Shown: piece by piece, positions 23,884 to 34,619 of the stretch
Layout: each line of letters starts with the position of its first letter
Numbering within the stretch: position 1 is the first letter of the stretch
Position numbers and translations under genes: made by a program
The notes under the pieces: model-generated
Seen by the model: the letters and a program-made list of their open reading frames with translations, nothing else
Databases searched by the model: none
Told to the model about the DNA's origin: nothing
Origin: Pomphorhynchus laevis
Lineage: Eukaryota; Acanthocephala; Palaeacanthocephala; Echinorhynchida; Pomphorhynchidae
Direction of reading: 5' to 3'
DNA length: 64,000 bases
Assembly (NCBI GenBank): GCA_012934845.2
Contig: WNNJ02000217.1
Span: 62,001-126,000 of the forward strand

Positions 23884-23962
23884 ATTATTAGTGGGCTTGT
23901 AAGCGCGCCGTTGGCACGCATTTGCCACTCAAAAATAAATTCATCTTATTATTATTATTATG
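23884..23962 (+). repeat. LINE/SINE-like 3' end module
   Basis: The block reads AGTGGGCTTGTAAGCGC, then GCACGCATTTGCC and AAAAATAAAT, ending in a TTATTATTATTA tail. The same block recurs at 56983-57055. A microsatellite-type tail of this kind is typical of CR1/L2-group LINEs and their SINEs. The GGTCATGGCCGGTCCCAAGC motif just before the array (about 23511) is another part commonly found in such 3' regions. Confidence 0.6.
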
Positions 23963-23999
23963 TAGACAACGTTACGAGCATAGCTCACAGTTGCTGACA

Positions 24000-25915
24000 A
24001 ATCGATAGTCAAAATAAAAGAAAAAGAGAAAATCAAAAACAAATCAGTTAACAATTTAAAATAATCTGTCGTTTAAAGAGCTCACGAGTTCCCGCATTTA
24101 CAATATCATCGCTTAAACGATTCCATGAATTTATTATTCGTTGTCCAAATTGAATCGTCCTAGAATGTACTATTCGTTGGCGACTAAGATAAAACGAGTG
24201 ACCTCGCAAAGCTCGAGTTGATCGAATGTTGAAGAGCCCACGCAACACATGGTGTTCATTGTGAAATACCTCCCATACAAGACACAGATCCCGCGAGTCA
24301 CGAATATCACATAATGACTGCATATTTAAAGACCGAAGACGGTCCTCGTAAGGAAGTTCTCTCAAAGAATGTACTAATTTTGTTGCCCTACGTAGCACCT
24401 TCTCAAGTCGATTAATCTCATCTCTGGTTCGAGGGTATGAACATTGAGAAGCATATAACAAATGACTTAGTACAAAAGCGTTTGCAAGAACTCTAAAAGA
24501 ACGTGGACTCACATAGCTGAATGATCGGCGAAGGAAACCAACCATACGCATGGCCTTCGAACAAATGTACTCAGTGTTTTGGCGAGTGGAGAAATCATCC
24601 GTTATCAATACGCCAAGATCTTTATAGCTCGAAACCAATTTAATCACTCGATCCCCGAGATGATATATCGGCACTGGAACAATATTACGTGATCGAATGT
24701 GCATGCAAGTGCACTTCGAGGCATTAACAGACAGACCATTAGAACGTGCCCACTTAAGAACCGTGTCAATATCTGATTGAAGAATGTTACGATCATAATT
24801 CGACTTGATGGCTCTCCAAATTTTTAAATCGTCAGCAAATAATAATGAATGCGAACTTATTACACTGGGTAGATCGTTGATAAAAATACAAAACAGCAAA
24901 GGACCCAATACAGACCCTTGCGGGACACCGGCATTAACTGGATAATGCTCGGAAAGGGTACCGTTAATGGCGACCTGGTATGTGCGACCAGAAAGAAAGT
25001 TGCATATCCAACGAATGATAATTGGATTGATTTTTAATGCACTTATCTTCATAATCAACTTGTCATGGGGTACATGATCAAATGCTTTGGAGAAGTCAAA
25101 AAATATGACATCGACAGCATACCCCTCATCCACTATGGAACCCCAACTCTCCTGTGCCAATAAAAGGTTGGTTACTGTGGAACAGTTTTTACGGAATCCG
25201 TGCTGATTAGTAGAAAGTAACCTGTATGATTCTAGGTAGCTACTGATTATCCGATAAAGTAATCTCTCTAATACACGACACGATACAGAGGTTAAACTAA
25301 CCGGTCGGTAGTTATCTACACATGATCGATCACCTTTCTTATGAAGCGGCTTAATGATAGAGCGTTTCCATGCATTCGGGACTATACCGTAATATAATGA
25401 TGCTATAAATATCCTATATAAAGGCGCAGCAATGACATCATGAAGATTCTTCAGGTATATTGAGGGAAGTAAATCTGGGCAAATCGAGCCCGACGGTTTC
25501 AGTCGTTTAAACTCTTTCATAACATCTTGAACTGTGAACAAGTGAAGAATATCAAAAATTGACGGATTAATACGAGTAATTTCTATACAAGGAGAAGTAG
25601 TAGCTGATACGAGAAATTTACGACCAAATGCATTAGCAATATCGAAATGATCTACTAGAATGCGTCCATTGTTTCCAATGATAGAGCTAGAAGATCGAAC
25701 ATTACTTTTAAAATTTGCATATTTAAATAATATGTTAGGATTGTTGGCTGACTTTCCTATCAGTACTTGTTCAAATTGCCGCTTTTTAAGTCTCTTGAGA
25801 TATGTGAAATGATTCCGACACTTTTTAAATGACCTATAATCAGTTTCTCCATTCCTATACCTTACGAATTTTTGCTTCTTGGATCTCAATGCATCTTGAA
25901 GCTCCCTCATCTATA
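24000..25915 (-). mobile_element. CR1-like LINE copy D, 5'-truncated, open RT
   Basis: Minus-strand LINE with a 620-codon open frame and a 3' UTR ending in a TAA microsatellite at about 23947-23962. That tail abuts the TTA tail of the plus-strand 3' module, so two elements face each other tail to tail. No endonuclease or ORF1 remains. Confidence 0.85.
24048..25910 (-). CDS. LINE reverse transcriptase (ORF2 C-terminal part), copy D
   Basis: 620 codons with no stop, the longest clean RT in the window. Blocks in order: SICPDLLPSIYLKNL, GIVPNAWKRSIIKPLHKKGD and NQHGFRKNCSTVTNLLL. Motif A follows as FFDFSKAFDHV (about residue 270), then GVPQGSVLGPLLF (about 328) and the catalytic box FADDLKIWRAI (about 358). 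The tail has RALRGHSFYLSRQR and IQFGQRIINSWNRL. All expected catalytic aspartates are visible. The first methionine is only where the truncated copy happens to open; the complete ORF2 would have begun with an endonuclease. CR1-group assignment is by motif, with the exact clade open. Confidence 0.85.
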   Translation of the reverse strand: MRELQDALRSKKQKFVRYRNGETDYRSFKKCRNHFTYLKRLKKRQFEQVLIGKSANNPNILFKYANFKSNVRSSSSIIGNNGRILVDHFDIANAFGRKFLVSATTSPCIEITRINPSIFDILHLFTVQDVMKEFKRLKPSGSICPDLLPSIYLKNLHDVIAAPLYRIFIASLYYGIVPNAWKRSIIKPLHKKGDRSCVDNYRPVSLTSVSCRVLERLLYRIISSYLESYRLLSTNQHGFRKNCSTVTNLLLAQESWGSIVDEGYAVDVIFFDFSKAFDHVPHDKLIMKISALKINPIIIRWICNFLSGRTYQVAINGTLSEHYPVNAGVPQGSVLGPLLFCIFINDLPSVISSHSLLFADDLKIWRAIKSNYDRNILQSDIDTVLKWARSNGLSVNASKCTCMHIRSRNIVPVPIYHLGDRVIKLVSSYKDLGVLITDDFSTRQNTEYICSKAMRMVGFLRRSFSYVSPRSFRVLANAFVLSHLLYASQCSYPRTRDEINRLEKVLRRATKLVHSLRELPYEDRLRSLNMQSLCDIRDSRDLCLVWEVFHNEHHVLRGLFNIRSTRALRGHSFYLSRQRIVHSRTIQFGQRIINSWNRLSDDIVNAGTRELFKRQIILNC

Positions 25916-27645
25916 ATTATTATTATAATTATACCTCTATCAATTTTTGTAGGATTGTGGTGTTCACTCTTGAAAGGTAATATGATAAACCACCATATAT
26001 TATTCTGTATAGGAGGTAGCGATATAGGAGGTTGGTAAAATTAATGAGTTTATTGTCCTTACATTATGTTATTATAACTTAAGACAACTATACAGGACAA
26101 TGTGAAACTTATGATTTACGTGTAACGCCAAAAGTTTTAAACCAAGTGCGACCTTATGAAGAAAAAAATTGTGATGGGCTATATAGGGCATGTAGTCGGA
26201 GATTATGTCTTATAGATAAAATATTGAGTAATGTCCTGAGAAATACGAATTGATTTGAATTTTTAAAGCGCAATTTGGTACGCACCTTGTTAAAACAAAA
26301 GACATTATATTTTTTTAATGGGTTCTTAGGGATATTTAGCAAAGACAAGTTGTACTACATATCATTGCAAGGTTAAACCAGCAAAGATAACGGATCTTCA
26401 GCAGGGCTTATGAGCATTCCGATCAAATGACTTGCGACTCATTATTTCTATCTTGTGCTTGCTCCATCGCTCGAAATTGTTTCATGAGAAAAGGACTTTA
26501 TTCGCCTAAGCTCGATGATGTTGACTCAGTGCTTAAAGTATAAACGTTATCAATGCCATCATTTTACCAACCATATCAATATTTTCCAAGATAATATATT
26601 TAATTTCTGTGTATTAAAATGCTGATTGTATAAGAATTTTAGTCCAAGCATGGTTTTCATGATCGCGGTTGGATCAGATTAGAAATATTTATATATAATC
26701 GGGGCATGATCCAATGTCATTGGCGAAATACAAATCTTGAAGTAGGCTTGTATTCTACTTTACTTAATTTTGTTGGAGATGAGTTGAAAAAATTGATGCA
26801 ATATTTGAATAAAGTGTTTGTTAGAAACGAGAAACTAGCTGATGTAAATGCATTTGGAAACCTTATCTTTGGGATCAGGTTTCCGTAGTTTATTCAAATG
26901 TTCTTCTTGTTAAGAGTGGATAACGAATAGAATGAAACTCGTTATTTATACAAGCAGAATGATCAAGCATCAAATGAGCATACCTTTAAATCATCATACC
27001 TTTAGTGAAAGAAGATGAATTATAAAGAATTTCTTTTTAGATTTTGTTCTTATTTTTTAAATTTTTATTTGAATCTTTTGAGAACTGACGTAACGCGACT
27101 TCATTTTATTACAAAGCGTTTTGCTCTAGGAAAAATAAGTGTGACAAGATCACAACTTTAAAGTGCAATCTCAGTTTTTAATCTCAGGCTGACTTAACAT
27201 TTGAAGGTCGAATTACGAGCTCTCTGATTAAAAGCGTGCGCTAGAACATTTTAGAAATTTTCATTAGGTATAAAACAGTGTTGAAAGATTGCACAACGAT
27301 GTACAGAATTGATAGAATTTGATTCTTGATCAATTGGGTGCTCAAATTGCGCTGAAATGTGACTAATAAAATGTTTATATAATCGCAATATATAATTTAA
27401 TTTTTATGATTAGAATAAGCATAATTATTTTTATTAACTTTATTATTTTTTAACTATAAATCCATAAAATTTTATATATTTTGCAATAGTATATTTTAAT
27501 TGTTAATAATTTATAAAAATATAAATATTCACGTTGCATTCTCAATATGAACTGTTAAATATTGTAACAACATTCAGTATTTTTACAGCTCTCGGTATGT
27601 TTTTTTTACCTAACCTTATTAAAAATCATAAAAATAGAAGTGAAT
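25916..27645. other. AT-rich stretch, no supported gene
   Basis: I see no family-level similarity. A short open stretch at about 26095-26235 (TPKVLNQVRPYEEKNCDGLY) and another at 26706-26888 have no recognisable motif and may be chance or very old coding debris. Confidence 0.5.
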
Positions 27646-27649
27646 TAAA

Positions 27650-28245
27650 ATAAAAAATCAAGTTTATGAAGCTATTATATTGGGTCGAGGAATAGGGGGT
27701 TGAAATCTTATAACACAGCAGTTCCTCCTTATGACATTTTATCCTTATTATAATACATCGCCTGTTATTTATTAGTAAATTCATAATAATTGATATTTAC
27801 TTTTAATTTAAATTTTAACTTAATATAAATAAAAATTGTATAAATACTTATATAATTATTGATTATTTATTATTTATCCAAATTCTTGATTTATATATAG
27901 TATATTATTAATATACAACAGATGGCAGTGAGTATCAACTAAAATTTTGTGATTTAGAAATAATATTTTTCATTAACAGTTATTCCATGTAATGATTATT
28001 TACAATTAAATTTCGTATAAAAATAGAAATGAGTTAAAATAAAAAAATCAAGTTTATGATGATATGTTGGGTCGATGAATATGGGTCGAAACCAGATAGC
28101 ATAGCATTCCTCCTGGTGATCTCTAATCCTTATTATGATACAACGTCTGTTATTTATTAGTCAATTCATAAAAATTGACTTTTATGAATACGTAGACTCT
28201 GTTAGCTGATTTAATTATTTTAAATTTCAATTTTTTATTTTAACT
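27650..28245 (+). repeat. two PLE 3' modules in a row
   Basis: The module begins near TGTTGGGTCGA and runs through a CCTCCTGATGACCTC-like stretch. It continues to TTATTTATTAGTCAATTC and ends near TACGTAGACTC and TTAGCTGATTTAATT. Copies start at about 27650 and 28040. The same module follows the PLE coding region at 36950-37130 and, on the minus strand, at 52820-53165. Confidence 0.7.
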
Positions 28246-28279
28246 TTTAAATTTTTTACCATCAAGTAAATATAAATAT

Positions 28280-28474
28280 ATGGAAAAAATTGAATTAATG
28301 GAAGCCTTAAATATTTTGAAAAATCAAAATCATTTTAAGGTAGGGACATCTATATTTAGACAATTAAAAGGTGTTCCAATGGGAGGTAATAGTAGCCCAA
28401 TTATAGCTGATTTATTTTTAAGTTTTATAGAATATGAATGTGTTCATAACTGTTTAAAAAATAAACAGTTATAA
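28280..28474 (+). pseudogene. PLE RT scrap (motif B region)
   Basis: Encodes SIFRQLKGVPMGGNSSP followed by IIADLFLSFIEYECVHN, the motif B region of the endonuclease-lacking PLE family, whose best copy is at 52820-55320. It is cut at both sides. Confidence 0.75.
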
Positions 28475-28479
28475 ACAGT

Positions 28480-29132
28480 GTCTGCCTACCATGGCAGACA
28501 CTGGGCTGATTATAAAAATATTTATTTAAAATATTTGATTATAAAAATATTTATAATTAAATCAGCTAACTGAGTATACGTATTTAATATAATTATAAAA
28601 TAAACAAAACATAATAAAGCTAAATCGAAATTTAATAATTAAATAATAAAATTGATAATTGTTTTTAGATTTTCTATAATTTAAATCAAGATAAAATAAA
28701 AAATTGAAATTTAAAATAAACGTCATTTTGGTCATTTTATTTAAATAAACGGCATACATTTGGTCGTGAGGTTATGTTGGGTCGAAAAATAGGGGCAAAA
28801 ACCTGATAACCTCATTTCCTAATGACTTCCAATCTTTGTTATAATAGGTGATATAATCTATTAGTCGGATTAATAAAAATATTGAGTAAATTAAATAAGC
28901 TAATTTAGTCTACGTATTTTATATTGCAAATTAAAAATAATGCAAAATAAAAGTTAAATAGTTAAATAATAAAAAATTAATTAATAATAAATAATTATAA
29001 TAAGATTTTATATAATTTAAATCAGGATGAATCATAAACTGAAATTAAAAAAAATCAATTTTTATGAATTGATTAATAGATAACAAACTATGTATCAGAA
29101 TAAGGATTAGAGGTCATCAGGAGGAACCTGAT
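28480..29132. repeat. further PLE terminal-module copies, both orientations
   Basis: A plus-strand module lies at about 28765-28880 (TGTTGGGTCGAAAAATAGGG). A minus-strand module is at about 29045-29130 (AGGTCATCAGGAGGAACC on the plus strand). AATTAAATA-rich DNA lies between. The two face each other like the ends of a collapsed element. Confidence 0.6.
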
Positions 29133-29139
29133 GAACAAC

Positions 29140-30316
29140 ACAAACATTTAATTTCAACAATTGATGATTAACAGTAAAAGACAGACACATATGACCACTC
29201 AGAATCACAAAGATATGATATATTTGATGTTAAGAGATCATGTCGAACGAATGCTACAACTCCTCCACCTCGCATACCAGGAAAGCGATCCGCTCTTATT
29301 AACTTATAACCTACAACATTAAACAGATTATCAGAGATGCCACTATGTAACCAAGATTCTGAAATTTAGAATATATCATAATGATTATCAGCAATATGGT
29401 CGAGCAAGAAAGAAAATTGATATGGAAGGCTTCGAACGTTTGAATAACCAATATGAATCGAAGTCTCTGATAACGTTAAGGTTTTGATAGTTTTAGCATG
29501 TACCTCAGAAAAATCAATTTAATCATCAAAATTGGAATCAGAATAAAAGCCATTCTCTAGTTTTAAAGAAACGGAGTCCAACGTACTGATGGTTCTACCA
29601 AACTACTTGAAAATTTCTTACGCATATATTCGCCTATCCTTTGCTTATTATAGCATGTAACTCTTCGCGAGACTTCCTCAATTTCAAACGATCATCAAAA
29701 TTAATGTCTCTCAGTATTCTTATAGTAGAATCTTTAAGAGGTAACCACGTTAAAGCAATATCTTAGCGTGGTCAGCAGAACTCAAGACGACCTTCAATAA
29801 GCGAGGTTTCTCTGTGGTACGCTTCCCAAGACGAATCAAACTCCGAACTTGCAGTTTCATAGCTACATTCTTATCATCTTCCATGAGAAGTCTAGTAAAT
29901 ACTGCACGCACACGAGAAACGTCTTCATCAACTCTTACTGGGAAATTGATCCTACACGACTCTTCAATTCCACTCAAAATAACATTCATACTTCTGTCGT
30001 AATTCCGATACCTTACTTTTCTTATATTATCTGCTTTGCCTGAGGAATTGTCTTCGTTATCAACACTTGCATCGTATGAAATTACAGGCTTTCTCATTTC
30101 ATAATTTAAATCCCCACTATTTAAAGAATCAGTTCGTCTATGTTTGTAAATCTCAGCATCTAGTCTTTTGTCTGAAACATCAACAGATTGATCAGGAAGG
30201 AGATCATTGGAGTTTTGTTTATGAGTTACATAGTCATCTGTGTAACTGCTTAAAATATTAGTTTTAATTTTGCTAGCATTATGTAAATTATCTTGATGTG
30301 AAATGTTATTCGACAC
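29140..30316 (-). pseudogene. LINE copy E: ORF1 C-terminal part and endonuclease start
   Basis: The open segment 29750-30316 encodes an ORF1 RRM-like region (MNVILSGIEES, RSLIRLGKRTTEKPRLLKVV). It continues, frame-shifted, as IRILRDINFDDRLKLRKSRE at about 29650. The endonuclease N-terminal part lies at about 29170-29450 (SNVRSLPYQFSFLLDHI, ESWLHSGISDNLF, FPGMRGGGVVAFVRHDLL). The copy is cut before the RT. Its ORF1 is related to that of LINE copy A. PLE sequences flank it on both sides. Confidence 0.7.
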
Positions 30317-30325
30317 CGAAAGATT

Positions 30326-30540
30326 TGCATTAAAACCACTTTCTGTCTATATGAATAAAATACTTAAAGTAATTAAAGCACACTTCAAAAAATATTGTAA
30401 GGTAATCGAAATTAATGCTGGTATAAAACACTATTTCAGTATTAATTCTACAAAAGAATTTTTAGAACAGACAAAAGGAATAAAATTTCAAAATATAAAT
30501 ACATACGATTTTGGTACGCTTTATACAAATTGTATGTATA
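30326..30540 (+). pseudogene. PLE RT scrap (motif A region)
   Basis: Encodes LKPLSVYMNKILKVIKAHF and GIKHYFSINSTKEFLEQTK, then NTYDFGTLYTN, where DFGTLYTN is motif A of the PLE RT. The same segment is in the copies at 36300-36520 and 54000-54250. Confidence 0.75.
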
Positions 30541-30544
30541 TTAG

Positions 30545-31050
30545 ATCTCTAACTTTTTTTAAGGTTAAAATGGATCAAATTACTAAAAATTATTAAATTA
30601 ATATCATGGTATACTAATGGTATATTATGGTATACAAATTCATGGAGAGGCCTAAGATATGATGCACATTTTATATATAAGACAAACAAATTGGTAGCAA
30701 AAGTATTTTCTCGAGTGACCGCCTGTATCATTTTTAACCTAAACTAATCAAATAACTATACGTCTACGTATTTTGTAACAAATTCAAAAATAAGTATTTT
30801 AATGTTGAAATTTTCTATAAATTAGATTTATATAAAGTGATAACTGTCTAATTCTCATCTTATAAATTCCTATAATGTCTTACCTTACAGGTTCTTATAA
30901 ACTGATTAAATGATAATATGACATGAATTATATTGTATATCATCTGGATAAACTAATATGCTATTAGGTGCAGGCCCTATTCGTTCACATAAAATGGCAG
31001 TAAGACCAAATGCATTCCAATAACGTATTTCTTCTAAAAAATAAATATCT
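30545..31050. other. gene-free AT-rich stretch
   Basis: Nothing recognised. It contains a short triplet of GGTATACTAATGGTATATT-like units near 30605-30640. Confidence 0.5.
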
Positions 31051-31059
31051 TGTGTAGTA

Positions 31060-32030
31060 TCTTATTCTAATACACATGATATTATTTAATATACATCCAT
31101 AAAACTATCGTTCGCTTATTGAATAAAAATTGTTAGAGTTAAATGCACATATATCATGAATGTATCGAAACATATATTTCATATCTTTATATAATTTAGA
31201 TTTATTTTTTAAAATAAGTCAGCTATAATTAGGCTACTAAGACCTGTAATTGGAACATCTTTTATTTGTCTAAATATAGGTGTCCCTACCTTTAAATAAT
31301 TTTGATTTTTATATATAGATGCCTCTACTTTTAATCTAAAATATAATTAATCTACATTTCATCTAAATATAGATGCATCTAGTTTTAAATAATTTTGATA
31401 TATCAAAATATTTAAGGATTCTATTAATTCAATTTTATCCATATATTTATATTTACTTGATTGTTTAATTTTTGTTAGATAGGCGTTATAATTATTATAA
31501 CATATATATGTATATCTTTTCCGAATATAAGATTAATTAATTTTTCTAACGCTTCTTTTATATCTACTAAATCTAGATTTGTATAAAGCGTACTAAAATC
31601 GTATGTATTTATATTTTGAAAATTTATTCCTTTTGTGTGTTCTAAAAATTCTTTTGTAGAATTAATACTGAAATTGTTTTATATCAGGTTTTAATAGATT
31701 ACCTTACAATATTTTTTGAAGGGTGCTTTAATTACTTTAAGTATTTTATTCGTATAGACAGAAAGTGGTTTAAATGTACATTTAAAAGTACTACATATGA
31801 ACCTAGGTTTTATTGGATTTTTATGTAATTTTGGATTCCAATATCATATATGTAGTTTTATTATCTGATTCAATATTTATACCTCTTTATCCATTATTGG
31901 ACAGTAACTTGTAATAACTGTTTCTAAACTTAAACTACCACGTTCGTATGCTGAGTTAACATATAAATCATTATAATTAACTTTTTCCATCAGTATATCA
32001 TAATAAAGATTTTTTGCATAAAAACGTTTT
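31060..32030 (-). pseudogene. decayed PLE RT copy
   Basis: A minus-strand copy of the endonuclease-lacking PLE. Segments equivalent to the RT thumb, the YIDD region, motif B and motif A can be read in order by comparison with 53400-54460, interrupted by many stops. A short related segment with a 10-bp foldback (AAAGTGGTTT at 32062-32071 and its complement at 32084-32093) lies just beyond. Confidence 0.7.
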
Positions 32031-32299
32031 TTTTAAATGAGTATTTAATTCATATAAACTGAAAGTGGTTTAAAGTACATGTAAAACCACTTTTTATGTA
32101 CATTTACACAGTAGTAACTTGTAATAATTGCTTGATGTGTTTACATTTTAATCATTATAATAAATTCATTAATTAAATTATTAATTAATGAATTAATGTT
32201 AATAAATTTTTCCAACACATTCTTATATACATTTAAGAGCACTACAAATGAACCATTCGTTTATTGGACTTTTATGTAATATAATTAAGCTACACAAAT

Positions 32300-33266
32300 A
32301 TGATTATATAAACTAAAATGTAAACTGAAAACATCCTTAATATCCCCGTGTGTTTGATTCATGCAGTAAGTCATATTTCCTCAAATTACTTTCCTAATCT
32401 AACGATATTTGCTTGTCTACATAAAAGGTTCATAGTATTACCACAATATACCCGCTCAGTTCGATATTATCCTGATGTTCGTAGTCCATCTTGATATATT
32501 CGATCAGTTACATTATATACTGTATACCGACGACGTCCTTATTATAGTAGATTCGCACATTCGATTTGCTTGTAATGAATGAGCTCGTAATATTCTACGA
32601 ACGTAACTCGCGAGAAGTCAACACTGACGAGCGCTATTCATGTTATTTCATACAAATTATAGTGTTTTTAAAATTGTGTAAGATTTTAGATTCTGATCTG
32701 CATGTACTGTTTTGCTCGCTATCATATAATATTTATTAAAATATGCAAGATGTGAACTTACAACACATCGGTTTTGATTCTTTGACATGTAGGTATTAAC
32801 ATGTAGGTAAGTATTGCCGATACGCTTTAAACACTATTTAATTATCATGTAAAGATAAAAGCTATTTCTAGCTCTAATACCAATACATGGCATATTGAGA
32901 GTCATAGTGGAGTATGAAATCGTGACAGCATATTACGAACCTGATATAATTTATACAAATATCGAATTGGCGAAGAATGGATAATGTGGATATTTTCGGA
33001 TAGTGTCTAATTGCGCGATCACTTGGTGTGATGTAGCCCCAATGCTTCTGATCAAATCTAAATTCATATTTTTGTAATACTACAATATACAGTATGATGG
33101 CACAGTAGCCTTGTTGATTAAGCCAATATTGTTTAGTTCAATTCTGCAGAATAATTTTTTTATTATAGAAACAGTTAAAGCTAGAATTGGACCACAAAAT
33201 GGATTAAAGTGTATTCATGGTAATTTTACCATTTTAGATTTTGAATAATTTCGTTAATTAATATAT
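32300..33266. other. gene-free stretch upstream of proposed PEX19 exon 1
   Basis: No element similarity is recognised. It has a more mixed base composition than the surrounding AT-rich DNA. It should contain the PEX19 promoter and 5' UTR, but I see no distinctive core promoter. An in-frame stop (TAA, 33255-33257) lies just upstream of the proposed start. Confidence 0.45.
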
Positions 33267-33396
33267 ATGGATAATTTTGACCAGCTATTAGATAATGTCT
33301 TGGATGATCTTAGTATCAAGCAAACTGAACCCTCTGGAAACTCGGGCAAGTTAGAGCTTACTAGTTTTATTTCATCATTATCTGATTTACGAGTTC
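33267..33396 (+). CDS. PEX19: PEX19 peroxisomal biogenesis factor, proposed exon 1
   Basis: Encodes 43 residues beginning MDNFDQLLDNVLDDLSIKQ, an acidic amphipathic N-terminus like that of animal PEX19 (human: ELEELLESALDDFD), the part that docks on PEX3. ATG was chosen because an in-frame stop lies 12 nt upstream. Reading continues to a GTAAAA donor-like site at 33397, just before a stop. That leaves one base of a codon, exactly the phase needed by the acceptor at 42773. The link to the distant terminal exon is inferred from family resemblance and phase. The donor is weak, and middle exons could exist. The exon is also short enough for the resemblance to be chance. Confidence 0.55.
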
Positions 33397-33676
33397 GTAA
33401 AAAATGACTATCAATTATAAATTTTGTTGATTTGTTATCAATTTCAAATTATCTAGACGATCTTCATTCAATAAAAAGATTTAAACAAATATTTTTTTTA
33501 TTTTCCTATACACTGTATAAGTCTTCAGAAAATTATATTGTTGCGTAAAACATAAGTGTAACATTAGATCTTGCCTTTCCGGAAGAACTATGATGATTAT
33601 AGTTTTCCTAAAAGCTCTACTTTCTAAAAATCGAAAATATGGAACTTTAGGTTTTTATCATTAATATTTCCTTCCA

Positions 33677-33964
33677 TTAGCTTTTGATTTGCTTTGATGT
33701 GGATGGATTCATTTTTTTATGAGGCTTCAACACAATAAATTTTAGTTTCCAATACCCTTGATTCATTGAAATCGATTCCATGGCTAAGGACACTGTGTGA
33801 TTGAGGAATGCTGACAAGATGTCATATCTCGTTTCAAAGTACTTTTGTGACATTATAATACATTTTGAAAGAACCTGTATGCAATTTCGTAAACAACGTT
33901 CAAATTTTAGGTTTTCTTTTAAAAATGCATGATAGCGAAGTACTTCGACGGTACTGCCTCCCAC
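33677..33964 (-). pseudogene. possible PLE N-terminal piece
   Basis: 95 open codons, including VLRYHAFLKENLKFERCLRN and RYDILSAFLNHTVSLAM. The helical, F-x-R-C-L pattern resembles the region before the RT in Neptune/Poseidon-type PLEs, but no diagnostic motif is present. It could be chance. Confidence 0.3.
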
Positions 33965-34619
33965 AATCTGCTGAGTGATACGATCTACAATACAGTATTG
34001 ATTACGGCGGAGTCACCAATACGCAAAATCGACTTACTTATACACTAAAATGGCCAAGAAAATATTTCCATTGTTGTCTTCACCGCATATGACGGTCTAC
34101 TGTAGGACTGGATCAGTCACATTAAAAATTATTTCCGAGTTCAGCGTTTGAGGATTAACAGAAAACATCACAACTTTATTAATACGCAGCCAGTTGATAT
34201 ACGTTACTCTGCAATTGTGTTCAAGGGTCGATTATATCACTATTTTATTAATTTGATCTTGAATTTGCTATCTAATTTAAAGACAGACTTACTAGTGCAC
34301 CATTCTCTTAAGTTCATGTGTATAGGCAATTCAAGTATTCACATTTTCAATTGAATATTGTAGCTGGTATTTCAATATACGATTATAGAAAAACTTTTGT
34401 GAACAAGGAGACTGCATCGGAAGTCATAAATGATCTTTGATAAAAATGTGGATTTCTTTAGCGGTGTTGACGAATATTAAACTGTTGATGCTGAATGTAA
34501 TCTATCTTCAATGATCTTGCTGTATTACGAACGAAATAATGGTGCGATTCAGTAATTGGTATGAATTGAAGGAGTATAAATAAATAAAAGTCAGATCTTG
34601 CTTGTGAAGATCGCACTTA

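Noticed and set aside
26706-26888. 60-codon ORF as a host gene
   Set aside because: No motif, no splice context and no family resemblance.
29100-29135. CTGATGA in the PLE 3' module (minus strand) as a hammerhead
   Set aside because: No GAAA in the right position after it; as a permuted form the CC between the stem and GAAA and the short stem I break the model.
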